Shown: positions 35,314-45,447 of the stretch, one piece after another
Layout: every line of letters starts with the position of its first letter
Position numbering within the stretch: position 1 is the stretch's first letter
From: JAEZBP01 sp963832725
GTDB taxonomy: Bacteria; Myxococcota_A; Polyangia; Polyangiales; Sandaracinaceae
Length of the DNA stretch: 64,000 nucleotides
NCBI GenBank assembly: GCA_963832725.1
Contig: CAWHVG010000005.1
Location: forward strand, 2,170,001-2,234,000
Direction: 5' to 3'
The notes under the pieces: generated by a model
Database searches by the model: none
What the model was told of the DNA's origin: nothing
What the model saw: only the letters and a program-made list of their open reading frames with translations
Translations under genes and position numbers: made by a program

Positions 35314-35426
35314 TCCGCACCAGGCGGAGGGTGGCTCCGGAGAGGGCCGGCGCTCGCACCCACCGGCCAGCGTGCTAGGACTGCCGACCGCCGGCAGTAC
35401 GCGCCGGCGGAGGGGAGCCCGACACC

Positions 35427-36008
35427 GTGAGCGATGCCACGCCCTCGTTCTTCGCCCGCTTGTTCCTGGCCTGGATCGCGTACTTCCGCGTCATCTTCGA
35501 CGGCGAGTTCGCCGCCGGCGTAGTGCGCCTCCGCGCAGGCGAGCCGGCGCTGCCGCCGCCGAAGGAAGAGGCGCCGGAAGAGAAGCCGAAGGCCGAGGAG
35601 AAGCCCAAGCCGGTGGTGCTCAAAGAGGCCACGCCGGACGCGGCGCTCCAGCTCCTCGCCCTGCTCCAACGCGAGGGCCGCTTCGTCGACTTCCTGGAGG
35701 AGGACGTCTCCGGGTTCTCCGACGCCGACATCGGCGGCGCCGCGCGCGTCGTACACGAGGGCTGCAAGAAGGCGATCGACGAGCACTTCACCATCGAGCC
35801 GGTCCACGAGAAGGACGAAGGCACGAAGGTGTCGGTCGAGGAGGGCTACGACGCCCACGCCATCCGGTTGACCGGCAACGTCGTCGGCGAGGCGCCCTAC
35901 AGCGGCCAGCTCACCCACCGCGGCTGGCGCTGCGCCGAGGTCCGACTGCCCAAGATGAGCGAAGGCCACGACCCCAAGATCATCGCCCCCGCGGAGGTGG
36001 AGCTCTGA
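35427..36008 (+). CDS. DUF2760 domain protein
   Basis: The 193-residue protein starts at GTG 35427 with GGAGGGGAG upstream. A hydrophobic N-terminus (FFARLFLAWIAYFRVIF) is followed by a Pro/Glu/Lys linker and a C-terminal domain with ALQLLALLQREGRFVDFLEE and APYSGQLTHRGWR, the DUF2760 pattern. In other bacteria DUF2760 genes sit directly before Hsp70-like genes, as here: its stop overlaps the Hsp70 start by one base (TGATG). Likely a dedicated partner of that Hsp70. Confidence 0.8.
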   Translation: MSDATPSFFARLFLAWIAYFRVIFDGEFAAGVVRLRAGEPALPPPKEEAPEEKPKAEEKPKPVVLKEATPDAALQLLALLQREGRFVDFLEEDVSGFSDADIGGAARVVHEGCKKAIDEHFTIEPVHEKDEGTKVSVEEGYDAHAIRLTGNVVGEAPYSGQLTHRGWRCAEVRLPKMSEGHDPKIIAPAEVEL

Positions 36009-37850
36009 TGAGTGATCCCAACTACGCCGTCGGCATCGATCTCGGCACCACGCATTGTGCCGTCTCCTACGTCGACCTCGACCTGAGCGAAGGCGAGGAG
36101 GTCGCGCAGCACGTCCTGCCGCTGCCTCAGGTGGTCACGCCCGGCAACGTCGAGACCCACGATCTCCTGCCCTCGTTCCTCTATCTGCCGAAGCAGGGCG
36201 AGCTCCCCGAGGGCGCGCTCACGCTCCCCTGGGACGCCGACCCTGCCTTCGGCGTGGGCGAGGTCGCCCGCGGTCTCGGCGCCAAGACCCCCATTCGCGT
36301 CGTCGCGAGCGCCAAGAGCTGGCTCTGCCACGGCGGCGTCGACCGCCGCGCGCCCATCCTCCCCGCCGGCGCGCCCGACGAGGTGCAGAAGGTCTCGCCG
36401 CTCCAGGCTTCGATCCTCTATCTCGAGCACCTCCGCGACGCGTGGAACGCCAAGCACCCGGACACGCCGATCGAAGAGCAGGAGGTCGTGATCACGGTCC
36501 CGGCTTCGTTCGATCCGGCGGCGCGGGAGCTGACGGCGGAGGCGGCGCGCGAGGCGGGCTTCAGCAACATGGTGCTGCTCGAGGAGCCGCAGGCCGCGCT
36601 CTACAGCTGGATCCAGAAGAGCGACGGCGGCTGGCGCGAGCAGGTGAAGGTCGGCGACGTGATCCTGGTGGTCGACGTCGGCGGCGGCACCACGCGACCT
36701 CTCGCTCATCGCGGTGTCCGAGCGGGACGGCGCGCTCGAGCTGCACCGCGTGGCGGTCGGCGACCACATCCTCCTCGGCGGCGACAACATGGACCTGGCG
36801 CTGGCCATCACGGTCCGCCAGAAGCTCGAGTCGGAGGGCAAGAGCCTCGACGCCTGGCAGCTCACGGCGCTCACGCACGGTTGCCGGGCTGCCAAGGAGC
36901 AGCTCCTGAGCGATCCGGACCTCGAGTCGGTGCCGGTGGTGGTGCCGAGCCGGGGCAGCAAGCTCGTCGGCGGCTCCATCCGCACCGAGCTGACCCGCGA
37001 AGAGGTCACGCAGATCCTGGTCGAGGGGTTCTTCCCGAAGGTGAAGGCGGGCGAGCACCCGAAGTCCCGCGCCCGTGGCGCGCTGACCCAGCTCGGCCTG
37101 CCCTACGCGCAGGACGCGGCCATCACCCGCCATCTGGCCGCGTTCCTGGCCAAGCAGCTGGGCGCCACCGAGTCGCTGGAGGGCTTCTCGAACGCGCTGC
37201 CCGAGGGCGCGAGCTTCCTGCACCCGACGGCGATCCTCTTCAACGGCGGCGTCTTCAACTCACCGCTCCTCGCGGGCCGCATCGAGGAGGTCATCAACGA
37301 CTGGCTGGCGGCCGAGGACGCCCCGCCCGCACGGATCCTGGAAGGCGCCAATCTGGACGTCGCCGTCGCCCGCGGCGCCGCCTACTACGCCTACGTCCGG
37401 CGCGGAAAGGGCGTTCGGATCCGCGGCGGCACCGCGCAGGCCTACTACGTCGGCGTCGAGACCGCGATGCCGGCCGTTCCGGGCCTCGCTCCACCGCTCG
37501 TCGCCGTGTGCATCGCGCCCTTCGGCATCGAAGAAGGCAGCGAGTGCGAGCCCGCGCCGCAGGAGCTCGGGTTGGTGGTCGGCGAGCCCGTCTCCTTCCG
37601 CTTCTTCGGCTCGTCGGTCCGCCGCGACGACCACGTCGGCACCTTGCTCGACCGCTGGAGCGACGACGAGCTCGAGGAGCTGCCCGAGATCCAGGCCAGC
37701 CTCCCGGCCGACGGCCGCAACCCGGGCGAGGTCGTCCCGGTCCGCCTGCGCGCCGCCGTCACCGAGGTCGGCACCCTCCGCCTCGAGGCCGTCCCGCGCG
37801 CCGGCAAAGAGCGCTGGAAGGTCGAGCTCGACGTCCGCACCGCGGACTGA
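36008..37850 (+). CDS. Hsp70-family protein partnered with DUF2760, frame break near 36695
   Basis: A divergent Hsp70 ATPase of about 613 residues. N-terminal VGIDLGTTHCAVSYVDLD is phosphate loop 1; phosphate loop 2 reads VDVGGGTT and should continue DLSLIAV, but one extra C near 36695 shifts the frame. ILLGGDNMDLALA and FNGGVFNSPLLAGRIEEV follow in the second frame, through to the stop at 37850. It lacks the classical DnaK substrate-binding lid; the C-terminal part is specific to this DUF2760-linked group. Its frequent partner with DUF3731 lies at 53596 here rather than next door. Confidence 0.85.
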
Positions 37851-37859
37851 TCCGTCTCG

Positions 37860-37898
37860 GGACGGCGGAGCTCCGCCCGGGAGCCACCGCCGTCGTCC
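37860..37898. terminator. hairpin between convergent Hsp70 and CAP genes
   Basis: GACGGCGG pairs with CCGCCGTC across an 18-base interval that itself includes the palindrome GGCGGAGCTCCGCC. Position between two convergent stops (37850 and 37917) fits a bidirectional terminator; no T-tract. Confidence 0.4.
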
Positions 37899-37916
37899 GC
37901 TCCGGAATCCCGCGCG

Positions 37917-38504
37917 TCAGCGGAAGTTCTGGACCGCGTAGACGCCGGAGCTGCCCTCGTAGAAGCCGCACGCCACCTTGGTGAAGGTGGTGCTCGACAT
38001 GTTCAGGTAGTGGCCGTGCTGCGGCGGCCCGTAGAAGTCGCCGGGGCCTTCGTCCCACATCTGCTGGAAGCAGGCGCTGACCGTGTTGTCGACGCTCGGC
38101 CATCCGGGGCACTCGTTCTGCCCGTGCCCGGCGTCGCAGATCCCCGCCTGGAATGCGGCGTGCGGCCCGTCCGACATGTGCTCGGAGTCGTACTGCGCCA
38201 TCCTGTCGGCGCAGGCCTCGCCGTCGGTCCACCGCTCCAAGGGCGGCAGGTGCTGGCACTGGCAGCGGAACTGATTGATGCGCTGCACGCAGTCCTCGTG
38301 AGGGTCGCCGGTGCTCGGCAGCGGCGCCGGCATGCAGCCGTCGATGGGCGCCGAGAGCGCAGCTCCGAGATCGCAGCTCATCGAGCCCGAAGTGCCTCCG
38401 CCGTCCGCCCCCGAGCCACCGCCACCACCACCGCCACCGTCGCAGCCCGCGAGCGCCCAGACGAGCGCCACGGCCACGGCTCCCAACCTGCAACGATTTT
38501 CCAT
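37917..38504 (-). CDS. CAP/SCP-like secreted lipoprotein
   Basis: The 195-residue protein from ATG 38504 has a lipobox (ALAGC) followed by a poly-Gly/Ala linker and a Cys-rich CAP-like domain: CVQRINQFRCQCQHLPPLER, CADRMAQYDSEHMSDG, FQQMWDEGPGDFYGPPQHGH and a terminal VACGFYEG. The CAP family includes extracellular proteins of defence and adhesion; the role here is unknown. Confidence 0.7.
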   Translation of the reverse strand: MENRCRLGAVAVALVWALAGCDGGGGGGGGSGADGGGTSGSMSCDLGAALSAPIDGCMPAPLPSTGDPHEDCVQRINQFRCQCQHLPPLERWTDGEACADRMAQYDSEHMSDGPHAAFQAGICDAGHGQNECPGWPSVDNTVSACFQQMWDEGPGDFYGPPQHGHYLNMSSTTFTKVACGFYEGSSGVYAVQNFR

Positions 38505-38614
38505 CTCCGCGTCTCCCTCGACGGCGATTGTACCTTCGGACACACGACACGTGCGACGGAAGGCGAGCTCGCGGCGGGGTTCGGACTTCGGGACGCGGGC
38601 CCTATGTCGTCGCC

Positions 38615-39328
38615 ATGACCAAGACGACCATGAAAGGGCTGCGCGTCGGCTTGCTCGTGGCGGCGCTCGCCGCGGCGGGCGGCGCCATCGCCTGGGTGTC
38701 GACCGCCCGGCGGAGGGTCGAGCACGCGCGCTACGAGATCGAGCAAAAGGACGACGATCTCGAGGTGCGCCGTTACGCCCCGCGCATCGTGGCGGAGACC
38801 ACCGTCCGCGGCCCCTCGCGCGAGGCGTTGACCGCCGGCTTCCGCCGCCTGGCCGGCTACATCTTCGGCGCCAACCACGCCAACACGAAGGTGGCCATGA
38901 CCACGCCGGTCGGGACGCGGCAGAGCCAGCGCATCGCCATGACGGCGCCGGTCGAAGCGCGGCCGGGCGCGCACATCGCCATGACCACGCCCGTCGAGCA
39001 GTCCACCACCGGCGAGCAGACCGCCACCGGCGAGAAGGCGTGGACCATCTCGTTCACCATGCCGTCCGACTGGACGCTGGACACGCTCCCGGAGCCGGAC
39101 GACGATCGGGTGAAGCTGCGGGCGGTGGGCGCGAGGCGCTACGTCGCCATCCGCTTCAGCGGCAACGCCGATCGTCAGCAGACCGACGCGGAGACCGAGC
39201 GGCTGCAGCGCTGGATGCGCGAGCGCAACATGCCGGCCGCCGGCGAGCCCGAGATCGCCCGCTACAATCCACCGTGGACGCCGGCGTTCCTCCGCCGGAA
39301 CGAGGTGCTCATCCCGCTCGCGTCGTGA
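38615..39328 (+). CDS. SOUL haem-binding family protein
   Basis: The 237-residue protein from ATG 38615 has an N-terminal membrane anchor (residues 8-28), then YEIEQKDDDLEVRRYAPRIV and the SOUL beta-barrel. The family motif (A/V)MT(T/A)PV is present three times in a row (VAMTTPVG, IAMTAPVE, IAMTTPVE), whereas most members have one or two. SOUL proteins bind haem or other tetrapyrroles. Convergent with the DUF427 gene, 22 bp apart. Confidence 0.85.
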   Translation: MTKTTMKGLRVGLLVAALAAAGGAIAWVSTARRRVEHARYEIEQKDDDLEVRRYAPRIVAETTVRGPSREALTAGFRRLAGYIFGANHANTKVAMTTPVGTRQSQRIAMTAPVEARPGAHIAMTTPVEQSTTGEQTATGEKAWTISFTMPSDWTLDTLPEPDDDRVKLRAVGARRYVAIRFSGNADRQQTDAETERLQRWMRERNMPAAGEPEIARYNPPWTPAFLRRNEVLIPLAS

Positions 39329-39350
39329 GGCACCACGATGGGCGAGCCGG

Positions 39351-39836
39351 TCACCACCCTTCGGTGCCGGCCTCGCCCTTGAAGGGACCCACCACGTCGC
39401 TCGTGATCCATCCCGCGTAGAACCCGCCCGCTTGCGGAACGACCCGCTCGTCATCCACGAAGCAGGCATCCACGCGGCCCGGATAGAACGCGACGTGCGC
39501 TCTCAGCGACTCGAACCCCGAGAAGGGATCGGGATAGGCCCAGGCGACGCGGGCGACGCGCTTCTCCACCGCGAGATCGTAGTAGTGGGCGACACCCTTC
39601 CACTCGCAGAACGTGCGGTAGGCGACGGGCTCGAGCAGGTCCATCCGCACATCGTCCGGCGGCAAGTACCAGGTCGGCGCGTGACTCGTCTCCAGCACCC
39701 GGAGCGCTCGCGTGCTCTCGGCAATCACCACGCCCCCGTGCTCCACCCGCGCTCGCCGCGCGCTCACTTCGACCCGGGGCGGCCGTGGGTAGTCCCACAC
39801 CGACTCCTGCCCGGGCGCGATCCGTTGAGGTCTCAT
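39351..39836 (-). CDS. DUF427 domain protein
   Basis: The 161-residue protein has the DUF427 (nucleotidyltransferase-superfamily-like) blocks VWDYPRPPRVEVSARRARVE, VIAESTRALRVLETSHAPTW, YLPPDDVRMDLLEP, TFCEWKGVAHYYDL and AWAYPDPFSGF. The family is widespread, small and uncharacterised. Full length. Confidence 0.85.
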   Translation of the reverse strand: MRPQRIAPGQESVWDYPRPPRVEVSARRARVEHGGVVIAESTRALRVLETSHAPTWYLPPDDVRMDLLEPVAYRTFCEWKGVAHYYDLAVEKRVARVAWAYPDPFSGFESLRAHVAFYPGRVDACFVDDERVVPQAGGFYAGWITSDVVGPFKGEAGTEGW

Positions 39837-39951
39837 GATCTCGTCATAGGGCCGGCGACCCGCCGGCGAGAGCCCCTGCGCCGCTCCATCTCACGCGCTC
39901 GAGGCGAACTTCGGTGGGGAGACGACCACCCGGTCGCCGTATGGTGGCTCG

Positions 39952-42111
39952 ATGCGTACCTCCGCTGGTCTCACCCTCGCCGCGCTCTCGCAGGCGCTGA
40001 TCCTCACCGCCTGCGGCCCGAGCAGCGCCGGAATGGACGCCGGGACGGCGCACGACGACGCCGCCGTCGCCGACGCGAGCCGCCCGGACGGGGCCACACC
40101 CGACGCCCGCACGCCGGACGGGGGCCGGGCTCCGGACGCCTCTGGAAGCGACGCGGCGGCCGGCGGACCGGACGCACACGTCCCCGCCTGTGCCGAAGGG
40201 GACCGGCGTTGCGGCGCGGCCGGCGGCGTCGAGGAGTGCACGGGCGGCGCCTATGCGCCGGTGACGGATTGCCCCATCGGCTGCGCGGACGGCGCCTGCA
40301 CCGACACGGCGTCCTGCACGCCGGGGGAGCGCCGCTGCGCCGGCGACGTGAGCGAGATCTGCAACGCCAGCGGCACGGCGTACCTCTTCGGCGAGAGCTG
40401 CGAGTCGGCCAGCGCGTGCGTGGACGGCCTCTGCACCGGCGCCTGCACGCCCGGCGCGGTGCGTTGCAACGCCGGCGGCGTGGAGACGTGCGCCGACGAC
40501 GGCTCCGGGTACGCGGCCGGTGAGACCTGCTCGGTCGCCTGCGTGGCCGGACACTGCGCGCTCGACCGGCTCGACGTCACCAGCGACATGGATCTGAACG
40601 GCGAGATCTTCGTCGACGGACCGGTCAACGTCTTCCCGGGCGCCACCCTCGGCTCGTCGACCGGGGACCTCACCATCCACGCCCAGACGATCACGGTCGA
40701 CGACACCGGCGCCATCGTGGTGGCCGCGACCGGCACGAGCGCGAGCGGCACCGGCGGCATGGGAGACTCGTGCTACGGCGGCGGCATCACCAGCCGCGGC
40801 GGCGGCGGGGGTGGCGGGTACGGCACCCGCGGGAGCTGGGGCCAGATCCAGGGCTACACCTGCGGTGGCTTCCCCGGTGACGCGTGGGGCTCCGATACCG
40901 ACATCGTCGTCCAGCCGGGCAGCCCCGGTGGCGACTCCTATTACTCCACGCACGCCGGCGGCCTCGGCGGGGGCGTGCTGCGTCTGATCGCCGACCAGAT
41001 CACCATCGGCGGCACCCTCCGCGCCGACGGAGCGCCCGGCTCGGGCAGCTACACCTCGGCGAGCGGCAGCGGCTCGGGCGGCGGCATCTTGATCGCCGCG
41101 GACCAGGTCAGCGTCAGCGGCACCGTCTCGGCGGTCGGAGGCACCTCGGCCACGGCCGGCGGCAGCGGCGGAGACGGCCGTGTGAAGATCCTCCATGGCG
41201 CGAGCGCGGACATCACGGGCACGGTCTCGGGCGCCGTGACCCAATCGCTGCTGCCCCCGCTCGGGATCACCTCGCTCACCCACCCCGACCCGAGCCTCTA
41301 CTACGCGGACGGCTTCGACAGCGCCGCGATGGCCTGGGATCCGCCCTTCCCGTCGCGCGTCGGCTACTACGTCGTCGTCGACACGATGCCCAGCCACGTG
41401 CCGACGGCGGCGGACGCGGACTTCATCACGACCGACGCGGTGATCGTCGACCGAGCGCATCTCGCCGCCGGCGACAACTACGTCCACATCGTCAGCGTCG
41501 ACGCCGCCAGCGCAATCGGCTCCGTCGAGTCCACCTTCCGCATCCGGGTCGAGCCGACGGTCCCGACCCTCTCCTCGACCAGCCATCCGAGCCAGACGAC
41601 CTGGTCCTCGAACCCGAACGCGCTCTTCCAGTGGGCCATGCCGCGCGGAGACGAGAGCTATCGCGGCGTCCGCTACGTGCTCGACCACGACGGCGACACC
41701 GTGCCCACCGCCGACGACACCTTCCTGCCAATCTCGCAGCAACAGCTGCTGCGCGCCGGGCTCGCGGACGGCATCTGGGCGTTCCACGTCGTCTCGGTGG
41801 ACACCCGCGGGCGCCTCACGCGAGCCGCCGGTCACTATCAGATCCGCCTCGGCGACGACCCCGGCGCCGGCACCGTCCTCGGCAACGTCTCGGGCCCGAG
41901 CGGCGCCGTCGCAGGCGCGACGGTGAGCATCAACCGCGGCCTCTTCCCGACCCAGATGACCAACAGCACCGGCGACTTCAATCTCACCGGCATCGCGGCC
42001 GGCGACTGGGAGCTCTCGGTCACGGCCGACGGCTACCGACCGTTCACCCAGATGGTCACCGTCACCGCCGACGGCTCGACGAACGTGCCCGTGACGCTGA
42101 CGGCGATGTGA
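39952..42111 (+). CDS. large surface lipoprotein with Cys-rich and carboxypeptidase-regulatory-like domains
   Basis: The 719-residue protein from ATG 39952 has a lipobox (LTAC), an Asp/Ala/Pro linker rich in PDA repeats (about residues 25-80), three short Cys repeats of the CTPGERRCAGDVSEICN and CTPGAVRCNAGGVETC type, a glycine-rich domain with GGGGGGGYGTRG, beta-sandwich fibronectin-like modules and a C-terminal carboxypeptidase-regulatory-like fold (SGPSGAVAGATVSINRG, GIAAGDWELSVTADGY). Anchored at the outer membrane; probably adhesion or stalk-like. Followed by the 42/43-bp repeats. Confidence 0.85.
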   Translation: MRTSAGLTLAALSQALILTACGPSSAGMDAGTAHDDAAVADASRPDGATPDARTPDGGRAPDASGSDAAAGGPDAHVPACAEGDRRCGAAGGVEECTGGAYAPVTDCPIGCADGACTDTASCTPGERRCAGDVSEICNASGTAYLFGESCESASACVDGLCTGACTPGAVRCNAGGVETCADDGSGYAAGETCSVACVAGHCALDRLDVTSDMDLNGEIFVDGPVNVFPGATLGSSTGDLTIHAQTITVDDTGAIVVAATGTSASGTGGMGDSCYGGGITSRGGGGGGGYGTRGSWGQIQGYTCGGFPGDAWGSDTDIVVQPGSPGGDSYYSTHAGGLGGGVLRLIADQITIGGTLRADGAPGSGSYTSASGSGSGGGILIAADQVSVSGTVSAVGGTSATAGGSGGDGRVKILHGASADITGTVSGAVTQSLLPPLGITSLTHPDPSLYYADGFDSAAMAWDPPFPSRVGYYVVVDTMPSHVPTAADADFITTDAVIVDRAHLAAGDNYVHIVSVDAASAIGSVESTFRIRVEPTVPTLSSTSHPSQTTWSSNPNALFQWAMPRGDESYRGVRYVLDHDGDTVPTADDTFLPISQQQLLRAGLADGIWAFHVVSVDTRGRLTRAAGHYQIRLGDDPGAGTVLGNVSGPSGAVAGATVSINRGLFPTQMTNSTGDFNLTGIAAGDWELSVTADGYRPFTQMVTVTADGSTNVPVTLTAM

Positions 42112-42150
42112 TCGACGCGGATCTCGACCCCCACCCCGATGCGGAGGGCC

Positions 42151-42365
42151 GATCCGAGCCTTCAGATCATGCCTCCGCACGCGCTGAGGGCCGATCGGAG
42201 CCTTCAGATCATGCCTCCGCACGCGCCGGGTGACCGATCCGAGCCTTCAGATCATGCCTCCGCACGCGCTGAGGGCCGATCGGAGCCTTCAGATCATGCC
42301 TCCGCACGCGCCGGGTGACCGATCCGAGCCTTCAGATCATGCCTCCGCACGCGCTTGGGGCCGAT
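42151..42365. repeat. 42/43-bp tandem repeat, five copies
   Basis: Units starting at 42151, 42193, 42236, 42278 and 42321 share GATCSGAGCCTTCAGATCAT and GCCTCCGCACGCGC. Their tails alternate between TGAGGGCC and CGGGTGACC, so an 85-bp dimer is the higher-order unit. It lies between the lipoprotein stop and the hybrid kinase gene, where promoter elements would be expected. Confidence 0.88.
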
Positions 42366-42472
42366 CCGGCCAGCGTGTGGCCCGCCACGCCCCGATCGCC
42401 AGACGCACATTTTTCCGCCTCGAACGGCCCAGTGGCTCCTCGGTGAGCGCAACGTGTGTCACTCTCGGAGCC

Positions 42473-45364
42473 ATGGCTTGGAGCTTTTGCGGCCACGCCC
42501 GGCTCGGGGCGGACGCGGCGCTGCGCGAGGTACTCCCGGAAGACGGCGTGACGTCGCGGGTCTCGGTGCTCGAGTGGAGCGCCGAGGGCGCGCGCGAGAT
42601 CCTGGACCGTGAGCTGCGCGCGAGCGCCGCCGTGGTGGTGATCGCAGAGGACGACGCGGCGGAGCGCGAGGCGCTCGAGCTCGGCGCGAGCGAGGTCGTT
42701 CGCTGGCCTGCCTCCGGCGCCACTCTGGCCGCTCGGGTCCGGCGCGCGACCTACGTCGTCCGCCTCCCGTGGCTCGAGAGCGTGCTCCGGATGGTCGACG
42801 ACTCGGTCGAGATCACCAATCCCGAGATTCACCTGCTCGAGGTGAACCCCGCGTTCGAGCGCATCACGGGCTACTCGCGCGACGAAGCCCTGGGAAAGAC
42901 CACCGGCGAGCTCTTCCGCTCCGAAAACCAGGACCCGAGCTTCTACGCGCCGATCGGCGAGACCATCGAGCGAGGCGACGTGTGGCGCGGACAGTTCACC
43001 GCCAGGCGCCACGACGGTTCGCTCTCGTTCCAGTCGGTGGCGATCTGCGAGGCGCGCGACGCGCTGGGCCGGACGGTCGGGCACGTCGCGGTCAAGCGTG
43101 ACGCCTCGCGCGACGAGCTGGCCCGGTCGGCGCTGGAGAACGCGGAAGTGCGCACCCGCAGCCTGCTCGAGCGGGCGGCGGAGGCGGTGCTGGTCCACGG
43201 CTTCGACGGGGCGCTCGCCGACGTGAACCCGGCCGCCTGCCGCATCCTCGGGATGGAGCGGACGGAGCTGCTCGGCAAGCGCGCGCACGAGCTCTGGCTC
43301 GACGCGACGAAGGACGAGCTGGTGGCGTTCTGGTCGTCGGTCGGTACCGAGCCGGTGACGCGCGAAGCGACCTGGAGGCGCGCCGACGGAAGCTCGGTGC
43401 CGGTCGAGCTCTCGCTGGCGCGCACGCAGATCTCCGGCTCCGATCTCCTGCTGACCGTGGCGCGCGACGTCTCGGAGCGGCGCGAGGCGCAGCAGCGCTT
43501 GGAGGCGCTGAACGCGCAGCTCGAGAAGACAGTGACCGAGCGCACCGAAGAGCTCAGCGAAGCGCTCGCACAGCACGCGGCGGTGATCGACAACCTCGCC
43601 GACGGGCTCTTGGCGGTCGACGCCGACGGTCACATCGAGATGTGGAATCCGGCGCTCACGGCGATGATGCCGGATCTCTGCGCGGAGAGCTGGGGCGCGC
43701 CGGCCGGGGCGCTGCACGAGGCGATCGGCGAGCTCGTCCATCAATGCATCCGGGAGCGGGCCCGTTGCGAGGCGGACCTCGAGCTGCACGACCAGCGCAC
43801 CGGACACGCGGCGGTCTCACCCATTCTCGTGGATGCGGCGCACGGCGCACGGCGTTGCGCGGGCGCCGTCGTGCTGCTGCGGGACGTCACGCTCGAGCGG
43901 CAGGTCGACCAGATGAAGACCGACTTCATCGCCACCGTCTCGCACGAGCTGCGGACCCCGCTCACCTCCGTGCTGGGCTTCGCCAAGCTGACCAAGAACA
44001 AGCTCGAGCAGAGCGTGTTCGAGCACGTGCCGGAGGACGTTCCGAAGGCGCAGCGAGCGGTCAAACAGGTCCGCGGGAACATCGACATCATCGTCTCCGA
44101 AGGCCAGCGGTTGACCTCGCTGATCAACGACGTGCTCGACATCTCCAAGATGGAAGCGGGTCGGATGGAGTGGAAGGTCGCGCCGCTCGAGCCGTCGACG
44201 CTGGTCGATCGCGCGCTGAGCGCGACCAACGCCCTCTTCCAGAACGACGCCGTGTCGGTGGAGCGCGTGGTCGAGAGCGGCCTACCGCTGATCGAGGGCG
44301 ACTTCGACCGCCTCCTCCAGGTGCTGATCAACCTGATCTCGAACGCGGCGAAGTTCACCGACGAAGGCTCGGTGACCGTCCGCGCGGCGCGCGCCGGAGA
44401 CGGCGTCGAGCTCAGCGTCACCGACACCGGCGGAGGCATCGCGGCCAAGGACCAGGGGACCGTCTTCGAGAAGTTCCGGCAGGTCGGCGACACGCTGACC
44501 AACAAGCCCAAGGGGACCGGCCTCGGGCTGCCGATCTGCAAGCAGATCGTGGCCGCGCACGGCGGATCCATCTCGGTGGACAGCGAGCTCGGAAAGGGTT
44601 CGACCTTCCGCGTCGTGCTCCCGCTGCCCGAGGCCAGCGCTCCGCGACCGCGCCCCCGCTCGGTCCCGCCGCGGGAGAACGAGGAGCTCGACGCGCTGGT
44701 CCGGCGCATCGAGACCACCGTCGAACAGGCGCTGCCCAGCGCGTCGACGGACGTCTTGGTGGTCGATGACGACCCCTCGCTACGGGAGATGCTGCGCCAG
44801 CAGCTCAGCGAGCGCGGCTACCACGTGCGGCTGGCGAGCAACGGCTACGACGCCATCCAGGCCGTGCGGTCCAAGCGCCCGGACGTGGTGGTCCTCGACG
44901 TGATGATGCCGGAGATCTCGGGCTTCGACGTGGCGGCGGTGCTCAAGTCCGATCCGAACACGCAGACCATCCCGATCATCATCCTCTCGATCGTGCAGGA
45001 CACCGACCGCGGCTACCGCCTCGGCGTGGACCGCTACCTGACCAAGCCGGCCGAGGCCGAGACGCTGATCGACGAGGTCGAGCGCGTGCTGAGCAAGTCG
45101 CGGGCGCCGCGCCGCGTGCTGGTCGTCGACCCCGAGCAGCCGCCCGTCGCCGACGTGGTGCGCCTGCTGGAGACCAAGGGCTTCGACATCGTCGGCACCT
45201 GCAGCGGCCAAGCGGCGCTCGAAGAGGCGCGCGCCAAGCGCCCCGACCTCATCATCGTCGAGTCTCAGAAGAACCGCGGACAAGATCTCGTCCACGCCAT
45301 CCGGCTCGAGAAAGAGCTGGAGAACGTGCTCGTCGTCCAGCTCCTCGACGACGACGGAACCTGA
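42473..45364 (+). CDS. hybrid sensor histidine kinase with PAS domains and receiver domains
   Basis: The 963-residue soluble kinase from ATG 42473 has PAS domains (about residues 95-215, 220-345 and 365-475), a phosphoacceptor His in ATVSHELRTPLTS near residue 490, an ATPase domain with NLISNAAKFTDEG, DTGGGI and GTGLGLPI, and a receiver domain with LVVDDDPSLREML and phosphoacceptor Asp in VVVLDVMMPE near residue 808. A second receiver-like domain (about 880-963) has IIVES where the acceptor Asp should be, so it cannot be phosphorylated there. The frame is open upstream only through the repeats. Confidence 0.9.
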   Translation: MAWSFCGHARLGADAALREVLPEDGVTSRVSVLEWSAEGAREILDRELRASAAVVVIAEDDAAEREALELGASEVVRWPASGATLAARVRRATYVVRLPWLESVLRMVDDSVEITNPEIHLLEVNPAFERITGYSRDEALGKTTGELFRSENQDPSFYAPIGETIERGDVWRGQFTARRHDGSLSFQSVAICEARDALGRTVGHVAVKRDASRDELARSALENAEVRTRSLLERAAEAVLVHGFDGALADVNPAACRILGMERTELLGKRAHELWLDATKDELVAFWSSVGTEPVTREATWRRADGSSVPVELSLARTQISGSDLLLTVARDVSERREAQQRLEALNAQLEKTVTERTEELSEALAQHAAVIDNLADGLLAVDADGHIEMWNPALTAMMPDLCAESWGAPAGALHEAIGELVHQCIRERARCEADLELHDQRTGHAAVSPILVDAAHGARRCAGAVVLLRDVTLERQVDQMKTDFIATVSHELRTPLTSVLGFAKLTKNKLEQSVFEHVPEDVPKAQRAVKQVRGNIDIIVSEGQRLTSLINDVLDISKMEAGRMEWKVAPLEPSTLVDRALSATNALFQNDAVSVERVVESGLPLIEGDFDRLLQVLINLISNAAKFTDEGSVTVRAARAGDGVELSVTDTGGGIAAKDQGTVFEKFRQVGDTLTNKPKGTGLGLPICKQIVAAHGGSISVDSELGKGSTFRVVLPLPEASAPRPRPRSVPPRENEELDALVRRIETTVEQALPSASTDVLVVDDDPSLREMLRQQLSERGYHVRLASNGYDAIQAVRSKRPDVVVLDVMMPEISGFDVAAVLKSDPNTQTIPIIILSIVQDTDRGYRLGVDRYLTKPAEAETLIDEVERVLSKSRAPRRVLVVDPEQPPVADVVRLLETKGFDIVGTCSGQAALEEARAKRPDLIIVESQKNRGQDLVHAIRLEKELENVLVVQLLDDDGT

Positions 45365-45447
45365 GCAGCCCCCGTTCGTGCGTCGCGCTCAGGCCTCCGC
45401 CGGCGAGACGGCGTGAGGGGCCGTGGCGACCGCGCGGCGACGATCGG

